The notes below the pieces were generated by a model. The model was not told the DNA's origin. It worked only from the letters and a program-made list of their open reading frames with translations, and did no database searches. Made by a program: the position numbers and the translations under genes. Shown piece after piece: positions 1 to 7,107 of a DNA stretch of 64,000 nucleotides (positions within the stretch are counted from its first letter, which is position 1; each line of letters starts with the position of its first letter). This DNA is from an uncultured Selenomonadales bacterium (GTDB taxonomy: Bacteria > Bacillota > Negativicutes > Selenomonadales > Selenomonadaceae), in contig CAMZHX010000010.1 of the NCBI GenBank assembly GCA_947307055.1, positions 1 through 64,000 on the forward strand, written 5' to 3'.

Positions 1-244
1 TGGCTAGCGCATTTCTTAGGAACCCGATTATAACGACGATTCGCACAAAGGAAGTCGTCATCATCAAAATTGCCGGCGCGATTGTCGCGAGTGTCAAGAC
101 GGCGATGACTTGCAAAGTCGCGGAGACTTGTTCTGGATTTTCCGCCGTGCCTACTTCGACGTTCACGCTTGGGATAATCGGAGCTGCTTCGGCGCAATTC
201 GTCAAAAGCACGCCGACCGCGCAGATTAGAAAAAATCTTATCAA
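1..244 (-). CDS. fliP: FliP, flagellar export gate protein (N-terminal part only)
   Basis: Core membrane protein of the flagellar type III export gate. About 81 residues are visible before the window edge. The start is a TTG preceded by an AGAGG ribosome site about eight bases upstream. A signal-like hydrophobic segment ending in CAEAA is followed by the conserved FliP beginning (PIIPSVNVEVG, then the helix VIAVLTLATIAPAILMM and TSFVRIVIIGFLRNALA). It follows fliO by 36 bases in the same operon; fliQ, fliR and others would be expected beyond the window. The family identity is clear; the protein is incomplete only because the window ends. Confidence 0.93.
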   Translation of the reverse strand, partial: MIRFFLICAVGVLLTNCAEAAPIIPSVNVEVGTAENPEQVSATLQVIAVLTLATIAPAILMMTTSFVRIVVIIGFLRNALA

Positions 245-257
245 TTTTTGTTACCTC

Positions 258-277
258 TTTTAAAGCGGGTCGCCGCG
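258..277. repeat. 20-base element shared with 58163-58182
   Basis: The string TTTTAAAGCGGGTCGCCGCG between fliO and fliP occurs again, identically and in the same orientation, between the flagellin gene and the DUF401 gene. Both copies lie in flagellar gene borders. Here it touches the fliP ribosome site. Function unknown. Confidence 0.6.
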
Positions 278-280
278 CCG

Positions 281-787
281 TTATTTTTTATTAAACAAAG
301 GAATTTTTTTCACTAAGCCCGACAAGGTGCCGAACTCTTGCGAAAACATATCGCCTTGATTCATCGATTGCGCGTGCAGGTGCTCGATTAAATCTTTGTC
401 AGTTATCTCGCCCAAAAGATTTATGTTGTGCTCTGTCACGCCTAACAAAAATACTCTGCCGGCCATTTCAACTGTGCAGACAGAGCGATTAGGTCCCAGT
501 GGTAAATTTTCCAGAATTCTGCCGCCGCTTGCCGACATGCGCGCCGCATTAAATCGCCCGCCAATAAACCTTGCGGCGAAATAAGCCATAACCAGCACGA
601 CGGCAAAGACGGCGAATAGACTTAAAAGATAAGCAAGCGTCGACCACCACGAAACGCCGGTAGGTTGAGGGTTAGGCTCTTCGTAGCCCTCCAAGTAACC
701 TCCGGCAGCCTCCGCAACAGAGCCGCAATAAATTAAAATGATAAGCACGAACGCAATCGGGATATATAATTTAAATTTGTCAGACAT
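281..787 (-). CDS. fliO: FliO, flagellar biosynthesis protein
   Basis: Assembly factor for the FliP-FliR export gate, in the inner membrane. The 168-residue protein has a hydrophobic N-terminal signal or anchor (about residues 8-27), a second membrane span (about 50-73) and a small basic cytoplasmic domain with the FliO pattern around GGRILENLPLGPNRSVCTVE and FLLGVTEHNINLLGEI. The start overlaps the cheY stop codon (TAATG), so the two are translationally coupled. Short and poorly conserved outside the core, as is usual for FliO. Position between cheY and fliP supports the call. Confidence 0.9.
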   Translation of the reverse strand: MSDKFKLYIPIAFVLIILIYCGSVAEAAGGYLEGYEEPNPQPTGVSWWSTLAYLLSLFAVFAVVLVMAYFAARFIGGRFNAARMSASGGRILENLPLGPNRSVCTVEMAGRVFLLGVTEHNINLLGEITDKDLIEHLHAQSMNQGDMFSQEFGTLSGLVKKIPLFNKK

Positions 788-1149
788 TAGCCGACGGCTT
801 TACGAACCGCTTCGAGGACGCGATCTGCTTGGAAGGGCTTGACGATGAAATCGCGCGCGCCCGCTTGGATTGCTTCTATGACCATTGCCTGTTGTCCCAT
901 TGCACTGCACATGACGATTTTGGCTTTCGGGTCGATTTTTCTGATTGCCTTGACTGCGGAAATGCCGTCCATTTCGGGCATTGTGATATCCATTGTTACC
1001 AAATCGGGGCGCAGTTCATTGAATTTTTCAACCGCCTTCATTCCGTTTTCGGCCTCGCCGACGACTTCGTAACCATTTTTGGAAAGAATATCCTTGACCA
1101 TCATTCTCATGAAAGCCGCGTCGTCGACGACCAAAACTCGTACTGCCAT
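787..1149 (-). CDS. cheY: CheY, chemotaxis response regulator
   Basis: Single-domain receiver of 120 residues that is phosphorylated by CheA and binds the flagellar switch. The acidic pair D9-D10 (VLVVDDAAFM), the phospho-acceptor D54 (VTMDITMPEMDG), the switch Ser82 (MCSAMGQQ) and Lys104 (FIVKPF) are all present. A GGGAGAG ribosome site precedes the ATG. It lies between fliY and fliO, as in many Firmicutes flagellar operons where FliY acts as the CheY-P phosphatase. A sigma70-like promoter at 1220-1248 may start a sub-operon here. Confidence 0.96.
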   Translation of the reverse strand: MAVRVLVVDDAAFMRMMVKDILSKNGYEVVGEAENGMKAVEKFNELRPDLVTMDITMPEMDGISAVKAIRKIDPKAKIVMCSAMGQQAMVIEAIQAGARDFIVKPFQADRVLEAVRKAVG

Positions 1150-1214
1150 AATCCATCTCTCCCGTTATAAAGTTTTAAAATTTAATTTCAATCGTAACAC
1201 TGCTTATTTTTTGC

Positions 1215-1229
1215 CGGTTATTATAACCG
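1215..1229. promoter_or_regulatory. Palindrome over the cheY promoter -10 box
   Basis: CGGTTAT-T-ATAACCG is a perfect inverted repeat with 7-base arms. It overlaps the predicted TATAAT box of the cheY promoter, the position expected of an operator. Seen directly; the regulatory role is inferred. Confidence 0.45.
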
Positions 1230-1248
1230 ATATTTTGGCAATCGGCAA
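1220..1248 (-). promoter_or_regulatory. Sigma70-type promoter for cheY-fliO-fliP
   Basis: On the minus strand TTGCCG (1243-1248), 17 bases and a perfect TATAAT (1220-1225) lie about 70 bases before the cheY ATG. A housekeeping-type promoter inside a flagellar operon would allow cheY and the export-gate genes to be made apart from fliM-fliY. Confidence 0.55.
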
Positions 1249-1287
1249 GACTTGAATCTTACTTTCTTACTTGCATAAAATTTTCGC

Positions 1288-1312
1288 TTTCCTAACTCCT
1301 AATTGCTTTTAT
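1288..1312 (-). repeat. Short head of repeat family A at the fliY 3' end
   Basis: On the minus strand this reads AAAAGCAATTAGGAGTTAGG, the head shared by the family A copies near surE, sufC, the 7105 gene and the DMT gene. It begins directly at the fliY stop codon. Confidence 0.5.
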
Positions 1313-2499
1313 GCCAAATGTGCGGCACGTTCGGCGGGCGAGGCGATTTCAGTTATCCTCACGCCGAAATTTTCATCGATAACGACGACTTCGCCCTTTG
1401 CCAGATAATGTCCGTTGATTTGAATTTCGACGGGCTCACCCGCCAATTTATCAAGCTCGACGATTGAACCTGTCGCCAAGTCGAGAATTTCTTTGATAGT
1501 TTTCTTCGTCCTGCCGAGTTCGACCGTCACTTGTAACGGCACGTCCAATATCAAATTTATATTGCTCTCGTTGACCTGTACGGGTTCCATTGAAAGCGGC
1601 ATGAATTGCGCGGGCGACACCGGCATATTTGTTACTACGTTTGGTTGCATTGACGAGCCTCCATAGCCGTAACCTGGCGGCGGATAATTTTGTTGTGGTG
1701 GTGGAGCTTGTTTTGGCGGCGGGGGTGGAGCCGTTTTTTGTGGTGCTGGCGCGGCTTTAGGTGGGGGCGGAGGAGCCTCTTCTGGCTCGTCGTTCATGAG
1801 TGCCTCGACCATTTCCTTTGCTACGTTAACCGTCAGCATTTGCATAATTTCGCTATCGATTAGCCCGTCGACTTCCATACGGAATGCTACGCGGACGACC
1901 GGTTCGGTACTCTTCGCCATGTCGGTGACAATTTCTTCCGTGCCGAAGTCGACCAGATTAACTTTGGGCGGCGATATGTCAATTTTCTTTTTGAACATTG
2001 ATGACAGGCTAGTCGCGACCGCGCCCATCATTTGATTCATAGCCTCGCCGACCGCGCTCATATGGAGTTCAGTCAGTTGTTGTTCGGGATTAGTACCGTC
2101 GCCGCCCATCATCAAATCGGCGATAACTGCGGCGTCGGTTGCTTGAATCGCGAAAACGTTATTGCCGTCAATGCCGATTGTGTAAGCGACTTCGACGACC
2201 AGATAAGGCAACGGGTAATGTTGCTGAATGATATTCATCGGGGCTACGGTTACATTTGGCGTCGTGATAGAAACCTTATGACCGAGCAAAGTTGATAAAG
2301 TTGTCGCCGCGCTGCCCATTGAAATATTTCCGATTTCGCCGAGCGCGTCTTTCTCTATAGGCGTCAAAAGGTCATCGGTATCGGGCATATTGGGAGGCGC
2401 GCCGCCGCCCGAAGATGTATCGTCATTTGAATCGCCGCCGCCGGCTCCCGACAGTAAAGCGTCAATTTCTGCTTGTGATAAATCACTCATCATCGCCAT
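1309..2499 (-). CDS. fliY: FliY (FliN-type), flagellar motor switch phosphatase
   Basis: C-ring protein that joins a CheC-like CheY-P phosphatase half to a FliN half. Near residue 55 comes EIGNISMGSAATTL and about 100 residues later EAMNQMMGAVATSL; these are the two CheC-type active-site helices (E-x2-N). A proline-rich linker follows, then a C-terminal FliN/SpoA domain (NLILDVPLQVTVELG to GVRITEI). The start is uncertain. Three in-frame ATGs lie at 2508, 2499 and 2490; the AGGAGAGG site has its best spacing to 2499, while conservation (MSDLSQAEIDALL) favours 2490. It overlaps the fliM 3' end. FliY is characteristic of Firmicutes-type flagella. Confidence 0.95.
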   Translation of the reverse strand: MAMMSDLSQAEIDALLSGAGGGDSNDDTSSGGGAPPNMPDTDDLLTPIEKDALGEIGNISMGSAATTLSTLLGHKVSITTPNVTVAPMNIIQQHYPLPYLVVEVAYTIGIDGNNVFAIQATDAAVIADLMMGGDGTNPEQQLTELHMSAVGEAMNQMMGAVATSLSSMFKKKIDISPPKVNLVDFGTEEIVTDMAKSTEPVVRVAFRMEVDGLIDSEIMQMLTVNVAKEMVEALMNDEPEEAPPPPPKAAPAPQKTAPPPPPKQAPPPQQNYPPPGYGYGGSSMQPNVVTNMPVSPAQFMPLSMEPVQVNESNINLILDVPLQVTVELGRTKKTIKEILDLATGSIVELDKLAGEPVEIQINGHYLAKGEVVVIDENFGVRITEIASPAERAAHLA

Positions 2500-3496
2500 C
2501 AGTCGCATCCTCTCCTTTTTGCACGACCTGCGTTATTTGCACCGCCAATTTTTTTCCGAAGGTACCGGGGCGGCAATAGAATTTCGGATTGGTACCCACC
2601 ATGCAGGGGAAATCTTCTTTAACTTTGGTATTGAGTTGGAGCACGTCGCCGAACCCCAACGTCAGGAATTCGCGAATAGTGATTTGCACGCGCCCGACCT
2701 CGACGACGAACGGAACTTTAGTCCGATTAAGTTTTTTGCGGATAATTTCTGTATGTGCGCTGTCATCGTCTTTAGCGACCGACGCCGCCACCCAGAAAGT
2801 CGTTGTCAACTTCGACATAATCGGTTCAAGCACGAGGTAGGGAATACAAATATTCATAAAGCCTTCGACCTCGCCAAGTTTGGTATGAAGGGTGACGATA
2901 ACGACCATATCATTAGGCGGGACGATTTGCGTAAATTGCGGATTAGATTCGGTCGCCTCCAAAACGGGATTCATTTCGGTAACGTTCGACCAAGATTCTT
3001 TAAAGCGTTCCATAGCGTTATCGACGAAACGGCGCATAACAGCATCTTCGATTTCGGTCAGGACGCGAACTTTCATTGAGGTATTGCCGTCGCCGCCAAA
3101 AACGCGGTCGATATACGCAAAGGCAATCTCGGAGCTTATCTCGAAAATGATATTGCCCTTGAGCGGCGGGACGCCTAGAATTGTTATGACGCTGGGATTT
3201 GCAATCGATTGGACGAACTCTTGATAGGTGAGCTGCTCGACCGAAGCCACATCGACATTTACGAGCGTCCGAAGGTGCGAACTCATATAAGTATTCAGAA
3301 GTCGCGCAAAACTTTCGTGGAGCATATAAAGCGTGCGGATTTGGTCTTTAGAAAATTTATCGGGGCGACGGAAATCGTAGACCTTAATTTTCTTTTTATT
3401 CTCTTCCTGCTTGAGTTCTTCCAGCGAGCCGGAATCTTCGTTAGCGGCATTAAGTAGCGCGTCAATCTGTTCTTGAGTAAGTACATCAACAGCCAA
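2483..3496 (-). CDS. fliM: FliM, flagellar motor switch protein
   Basis: C-ring protein that binds phosphorylated CheY and sets rotation direction. The N-terminus has the CheY-binding motif (VLTQEQIDALLNA); the middle CheC-like domain carries the FliM signature KFSKDQIRTLYMLHESFARL; the C-terminal SpoA domain forms the last 80 residues. Length 337 is normal. The start is TTG, chosen for the GGGGG-containing ribosome site seven bases upstream and the conserved N-terminus. The gene follows fliL by 12 bases and overlaps fliY, so the three are one transcription unit. Confidence 0.96.
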   Translation of the reverse strand: MAVDVLTQEQIDALLNAANEDSGSLEELKQEENKKKIKVYDFRRPDKFSKDQIRTLYMLHESFARLLNTYMSSHLRTLVNVDVASVEQLTYQEFVQSIANPSVITILGVPPLKGNIIFEISSEIAFAYIDRVFGGDGNTSMKVRVLTEIEDAVMRRFVDNAMERFKESWSNVTEMNPVLEATESNPQFTQIVPPNDMVVIVTLHTKLGEVEGFMNICIPYLVLEPIMSKLTTTFWVAASVAKDDDSAHTEIIRKKLNRTKVPFVVEVGRVQITIREFLTLGFGDVLQLNTKVKEDFPCMVGTNPKFYCRPGTFGKKLAVQITQVVQKGEDATDGDDE

Positions 3497-3508
3497 GTTA
3501 ATTCCCCC

Positions 3509-4063
3509 TTACTGCAAGAGGAAACTTGTAATATAAACGTCGTAAACGGAGCCGTTGCCCAAAGCCATATTCAACGCGTCTTTGAGTTGTTTTTTGAATT
3601 CTTCCTGCTTATCGGCGTCGAAGTCTTCGAGGGAAGTGCCGCGCAAAAATTGCGTAGCAACGTCATTAACTTTAATTTCGGCGTCGGGGTAAAGGGTGTT
3701 AGTATCTTCGTTTATGACGGCTTTTTTACCCGGATTGAATTCGATAATGATACTTGCTTTGAGGAATTTACCGCTACGCGGACCGCCGACGTTGACGAGG
3801 ACGCCTTCTTTAGCGTCGCCGAGCTTGACGAAAACTCCTGGATCGTGATAGCGTTGCCCGACGCCATCTTCATCACTCGCGCCGCCGGGTATATCGCCCA
3901 TCATTTTTGTCACGACGAAAAGAGAAATTCCCGCCGCCAATGCCAAACCTACTATCACGAGCGCGACGACCATTATAATTGTCTTGTTCTTAGACTTCGC
4001 AGGGGGAACCGCCGGAGCTGCCGCCGCAACGTCACCTTCCAAACTTTTTTCTTCATCAGGCAT
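3509..4063 (-). CDS. fliL: FliL, flagellar basal body-associated protein
   Basis: Single-pass inner-membrane protein near the stator. An acidic, proline-rich cytoplasmic tail of about 30 residues is followed by one transmembrane helix (TIIMVVALVIVGLALAAGIS) and a periplasmic FliL domain ending in the typical NMALGNGSVYDVYITSFLLQ. Length 184 fits the family. GGAGGG ribosome site eight bases from the ATG. Between flbD and fliM, the standard Firmicutes order. Confidence 0.95.
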   Translation of the reverse strand: MPDEEKSLEGDVAAAAPAVPPAKSKNKTIIMVVALVIVGLALAAGISLFVVTKMMGDIPGGASDEDGVGQRYHDPGVFVKLGDAKEGVLVNVGGPRSGKFLKASIIIEFNPGKKAVINEDTNTLYPDAEIKVNDVATQFLRGTSLEDFDADKQEEFKKQLKDALNMALGNGSVYDVYITSFLLQ

Positions 4064-4081
4064 AATTTTTACCCTCCAAGC

Positions 4082-4282
4082 TTAGAGCTGTTTCAAGGCG
4101 CGGCGATATTTCATTACGCGGCGCACGACTTCATCTGCTGCTTCTTCGACGATAAATTTTTTTTCGTTGACCAGAGTAATAACGGTATCGGGCGTGGTCT
4201 CGATTGTCTGAATCAACTCGGCGTTGAGGATAAACTCGCCTTCCTTCTTCGAGTCCGAATTGAACTTCGTTAGCTTAATCAT
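4082..4282 (-). CDS. flbD: FlbD/SwrD family flagellar protein
   Basis: Small 66-residue protein of the FlbD (SwrD) family, which supports stator power in Bacillus swarming. The family pattern of a start like MIKLTKFN, then FILNAELIQTIE, PDTVITLVNEKKFIVEE and a basic helix is complete. A strong AGGAGG site lies seven bases before the ATG. It is the first gene of the flbD-fliL-fliM-fliY-cheY-fliO-fliP run in this window. Confidence 0.9.
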   Translation of the reverse strand: MIKLTKFNSDSKKEGEFILNAELIQTIETTPDTVITLVNEKKFIVEEAADEVVRRVMKYRRALKQL

Positions 4283-4413
4283 GAGCTGACCTCCTGTTAT
4301 GAGTGCTTTTGGCTAAAAATCTTCGCCGCAAATTTTCAAAACCCTTTTAATATCAATTCAAAAAATTCTGCAGGAACATTTTACACTTATGACGCGCCTT
4401 GTCAATACGCCAC

Positions 4414-4442
4414 TTGATAAATGCGCGATCCTGTTGTACAAT
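4414..4442 (+). promoter_or_regulatory. Sigma70-type promoter for the AAA ATPase gene
   Basis: TTGATA (4414-4419), a 17-base spacer and TACAAT (4437-4442) stand about 28 bases before the proposed ATG, giving a short leader. Confidence 0.6.
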
Positions 4443-4470
4443 CTGAAAAAATTTTTGTGTGGTGAGTTTC

Positions 4471-5580
4471 ATGGAGCAAAATTTTTATTCAGATAAACTT
4501 TCGGAGCTGAAGGGAAATTTTTCGGTCAAAGTAATTTCGGGCTTGCGCGGCGTGGGCAAGTCGACGTTGCTAAAAAATTTCGCGGCGACTTTGGAGGGCG
4601 AGGAAGTAATTTTCATTGACTGCGAAGAGAATCCGCAGCTGAAAACTTTCCAACAGCTTTACGAATTTGTTGACGCGAAGACCGCCGAGCTTGAGAAATT
4701 TTATTTGCTGATTGACGAGATAGACCGCGTCGACGAGTGGGAGAAGGCAATTAACGCATTATTCGTGGGTGCGCCGGCGGAAATTTACGTGACGGGTTCA
4801 AGCTATTCACTTGCCGAAAAAATTTCAGAGCTTCTGCCCGATAATTGCGACGTGTTGAAGATGTATCCGTTGAGCTTTGCCGAATACAAAAAAATTTCAG
4901 AGGCGGCGACGTTGGAGAATTACTTGCACTTCGGAGCGATGCCCACGACCCTCGACGCCGATAAAAATATTTTACGCGGGCTGGCTTACGAGATTCTCTT
5001 TGACATTGTCGAAAAAAATTCCGTGCGAGATGTCGGCTTATTCCGGACGGTGACGAAATTTTTGGCACGCAACGTCGGCAACTCCGTCAGTATTGGCAAT
5101 TTCTTAAAAAGTCTAGGCGAGTACACTTTTTACAGGGCGGATAAATTTCCTAGCATCTTGACGGACTTTGGGCTGTTCAAAAAAATTCCGCGCTTCGACA
5201 TAAAGAACGAGAATTTTTTACAGGGCGGATCAAAATTTTATTGCGCCGATAATGGGCTACTCTCTGGACTTGCACAAGTTGATGAGAAAATTTTCATGGA
5301 GAACGCCGTTTGCAATGAACTTTTGCGGCGCGGCTTTTCAGTCAGTACCGGCAGATTTGGCAAGATGGATATAAATTTCGTGGCGACTCACGAAGACAAA
5401 AAAATTTTTATCCAAGTCCTGCCGCCCGATAAATCAGTTACCGTCCGCCGAATCACAAGACCTTTGCGCACCTTGCCTGACGATTGCGAGAAAATTTTAA
5501 TCAGCATGAACCCCATTAAATCCAAAATTTTAGAAGACGTCAAAAATTTAACCCTGCAAGAATTTTTATCAGAAGATTAA
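4471..5580 (+). CDS. AAA ATPase with DUF4143-like C-terminal region
   Basis: Predicted P-loop ATPase of the AAA_14/DUF4143 kind, a group common in bacteria and archaea and of unsettled function. Walker A is GLRGVGKSTLLKN, Walker B FYLLIDEID, and a sensor-like IYVTGSS follows. The C-terminal half contains a winged-helix-like part and an ending that resembles a nuclease-fold module (MDINFVATHEDKKIFIQVLP). The ATG at 4471 has a GGTGAG site four bases upstream; a GTG at 4459 is the alternative. The gene stands alone with its own promoter between the flagellar operon and accessory genes, suggesting a cargo gene. No partner gene is adjacent. Confidence 0.8.
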   Translation: MEQNFYSDKLSELKGNFSVKVISGLRGVGKSTLLKNFAATLEGEEVIFIDCEENPQLKTFQQLYEFVDAKTAELEKFYLLIDEIDRVDEWEKAINALFVGAPAEIYVTGSSYSLAEKISELLPDNCDVLKMYPLSFAEYKKISEAATLENYLHFGAMPTTLDADKNILRGLAYEILFDIVEKNSVRDVGLFRTVTKFLARNVGNSVSIGNFLKSLGEYTFYRADKFPSILTDFGLFKKIPRFDIKNENFLQGGSKFYCADNGLLSGLAQVDEKIFMENAVCNELLRRGFSVSTGRFGKMDINFVATHEDKKIFIQVLPPDKSVTVRRITRPLRTLPDDCEKILISMNPIKSKILEDVKNLTLQEFLSED

Positions 5581-5921
5581 AAAAATTTTTCTTCCGGAAG
5601 GGCTTGCAGGATTTCTTCATATAATGTAGAATTGCAAAGTAAACTTTAGGAAAATTTTTCACATACATAAGAGGAGGTTGGTTAAGAAGAGGAGATTGAA
5701 AACATTTTTGATTTCGCTGAACCCGCTAAGCAGCGTAAACAAGATAACGCGCGAAGAAACTTTTTGGGGCATGAGAACTATGACAAAAAAGTTTTTGGGG
5801 CATGAAGAGTTATGACAAAAATTTTTTTGGGGCATAAAAAACTATGGCAAAAATTTTTTTCGGTGTTATAATTGCGGGCATTGAAATTTTGATTTGTGAT
5901 TAAAGTCGGAGGTGTCCTTTC
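5581..5921. other. 341-base non-coding stretch with three imperfect direct repeats
   Basis: No convincing gene. From 5760 to 5853 a unit of about 31 bases is repeated three times; each copy has TTTTTGGGGCAT followed by CTATGACAAAAA or a close variant. Two purine-rich GAGGAG strings at 5671-5694 look like ribosome sites but abut TTG codons too closely. The last repeat runs into the promoter of the next gene. Confidence 0.6.
5845..5872 (+). promoter_or_regulatory. Extended -10 promoter for the YopX-like gene
   Basis: TGGCAA (5845-5850), 16 bases and TATAAT (5867-5872) preceded by TG at the extended -10 position. It lies about 50 bases before the ATG at 5922. Confidence 0.5.
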
Positions 5922-6419
5922 ATGGCAGAACGTGAAATCAAATATCGCGGCTTAAAAACTTTTCAAATATTCAGCGGCGAGATGAAGAGCGTTTGGATCT
6001 ACGGTTTCTATCTTAAGCGCGGGACTTACGGCGATCCCGGTCCGCAAGCGCACATTTTCGTTTACGAGAACGGCTACGAGGGCTATCGCGTGGACTCGAA
6101 AACAATCGGGCAGTTCACAGGTCTTTTAGACACCACAGGCAAAGAAATTTACGAGGACGATATTATTTCACTAGAGAACGGAAGAATGGGTGTAATAAAT
6201 TTTCACGACGGGTGCTTTGTGGTCAACTACGGCAGCGGAATGCGACAGGCTCTCTACGATGTGCAGGATTTGAAGATGACTGTTTTAGGCAATCGCTTTG
6301 AAAATCCGGAACTACTCGTCAGTGTCATGCCGCCAAAAAAAAACGAAAACAGCGCGCAAGAACTTCTGCAAAACGAATTTGAAAACGAATTTGAGCGGGA
6401 GTTCATTAAAATGGAGTGA
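5922..6419 (+). CDS. YopX family protein (phage-associated type)
   Basis: Similar to the YopX domain found mostly in prophages and phage-like elements; biochemical role unknown. The family pattern is visible: REIKYRGL near the start, then GQFTGLLDTTGKEIYEDDII and a beta-rich segment (MGVINFHDGCFVVNY). The C-terminal third is an acidic, low-complexity tail. AGGAGGT-like site before the ATG. No other phage gene is nearby, so this is either a remnant or a domesticated copy. The next gene begins eight bases after a GGAG that overlaps this gene's end, so the two are probably co-transcribed. Confidence 0.75.
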   Translation: MAEREIKYRGLKTFQIFSGEMKSVWIYGFYLKRGTYGDPGPQAHIFVYENGYEGYRVDSKTIGQFTGLLDTTGKEIYEDDIISLENGRMGVINFHDGCFVVNYGSGMRQALYDVQDLKMTVLGNRFENPELLVSVMPPKKNENSAQELLQNEFENEFEREFIKME

Positions 6420-6424
6420 GGCAG

Positions 6425-6982
6425 ATGCTCAAAAAATTTTCGGCATTGTTGCTTATGACTTTTCTGCTGTTGGGTAGCGTGGCGCAGGCTTACGACTTGC
6501 CGCAATTAAAGCCCGATAAGAAAATCTCCAGGAATACTCAGCCGGAAAAAAAATCAATGCTCAAAAGCGATTGGCAAGACGCCAAACTTTTCGAGCAAAA
6601 AATAAAAGCGCGTTTGGCTCAAGGCGACGAACTTTCGCCCGCTGATCCTGCGCGTGTGCCGTCAGATCAAAACTATGTGTTCATTGGCTTTTACAATGAC
6701 GCGCCGTATTTCCTTGACAAGTACTCAATCAAAATCAAAGAAAACTCTGATGCCGCGAAAGTCTGGGAGCAAAATATTTTCCCGATAAGTCAGAAATTTT
6801 CTCCGCAAAATGCAACGTCCACTCATCAAAAATTTTGTCTGCGTGAAGGAAAATTTTTCAACTCAACCAAAGCGAAAGACGCAGTAGCAGACTTGACGGA
6901 CGAGGCCGGCAGAATCTTTCTGAAGGAATGTTTTAAAGTCGGATACTACTTTGCCTTTGGAGAAGAGGCGACCGGAAGTTAA
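6425..6982 (+). CDS. Small exported protein, possibly surface-adhesin-E-like
   Basis: Not recognised with confidence. A clear signal peptide (MLKKFSALLLMTFLLLGSVAQA) predicts export. The mature part has the phrase YFLDKYSIKI followed by a Trp-containing strand and two cysteines (KFCLREGKF, LKECFKVGYY). The same style (YYLDKSSVEW) appears in the exported protein at 20874, so both may share a beta-sandwich domain; that link is inference. Start chosen at 6425 for the GGAG eight bases upstream and the signal peptide, rather than a GTG at 6416. Followed directly by a strong terminator. Confidence 0.6.
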   Translation: MLKKFSALLLMTFLLLGSVAQAYDLPQLKPDKKISRNTQPEKKSMLKSDWQDAKLFEQKIKARLAQGDELSPADPARVPSDQNYVFIGFYNDAPYFLDKYSIKIKENSDAAKVWEQNIFPISQKFSPQNATSTHQKFCLREGKFFNSTKAKDAVADLTDEAGRIFLKECFKVGYYFAFGEEATGS

Positions 6983-6991
6983 TAGCGAACT

Positions 6992-7027
6992 AAAAAAATC
7001 CTCGACAATGCGTCGGGGATTTTTTTC
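6992..7027 (+). terminator. Rho-independent terminator, usable from both strands
   Basis: AATCCTCGAC-AATGC-GTCGGGGATT forms a 10-base stem (one G-U pair) flanked by an A-run before and a T-run after. It closes the yopX-like operon and could also stop transcription from the convergent gene. Confidence 0.85.
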
Positions 7028-7107
7028 AATTCGTAATTCGTAATTCGTAATGCGCAATTAAAAAACCATTCTTATCATTACGCATTAGGCATTACGAATT
7101 GCTTTTA
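7027..7107. repeat. Repeat family A, full copy
   Basis: Inverted array of short words built on TAATTCG and TAATGCG on one side and CATTACG and ATTACGAA on the other, around a unique centre that includes CCATTCTTATCATTACGC. The same centre occurs at 10646-10714 in opposite orientation. It sits between convergent genes and begins at the 3' end of the 7105 gene. Confidence 0.8.

Noticed and set aside
2390-3079. Long open frame on the plus strand opposite fliM and fliY
   Set aside because: It is a shadow of two well-conserved genes, has no family signature and no ribosome site.
3473-4273. 266-codon plus-strand frame opposite fliL and flbD
   Set aside because: Fully antisense to conserved flagellar genes; composition reflects their third-codon bias.
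5696-5815. Small frame of 39 codons (TTG start) in the 5581-5921 gap
   Set aside because: The GAGGAG lies directly against the TTG, spacing is unusable, and the frame is mostly repeat sequence.
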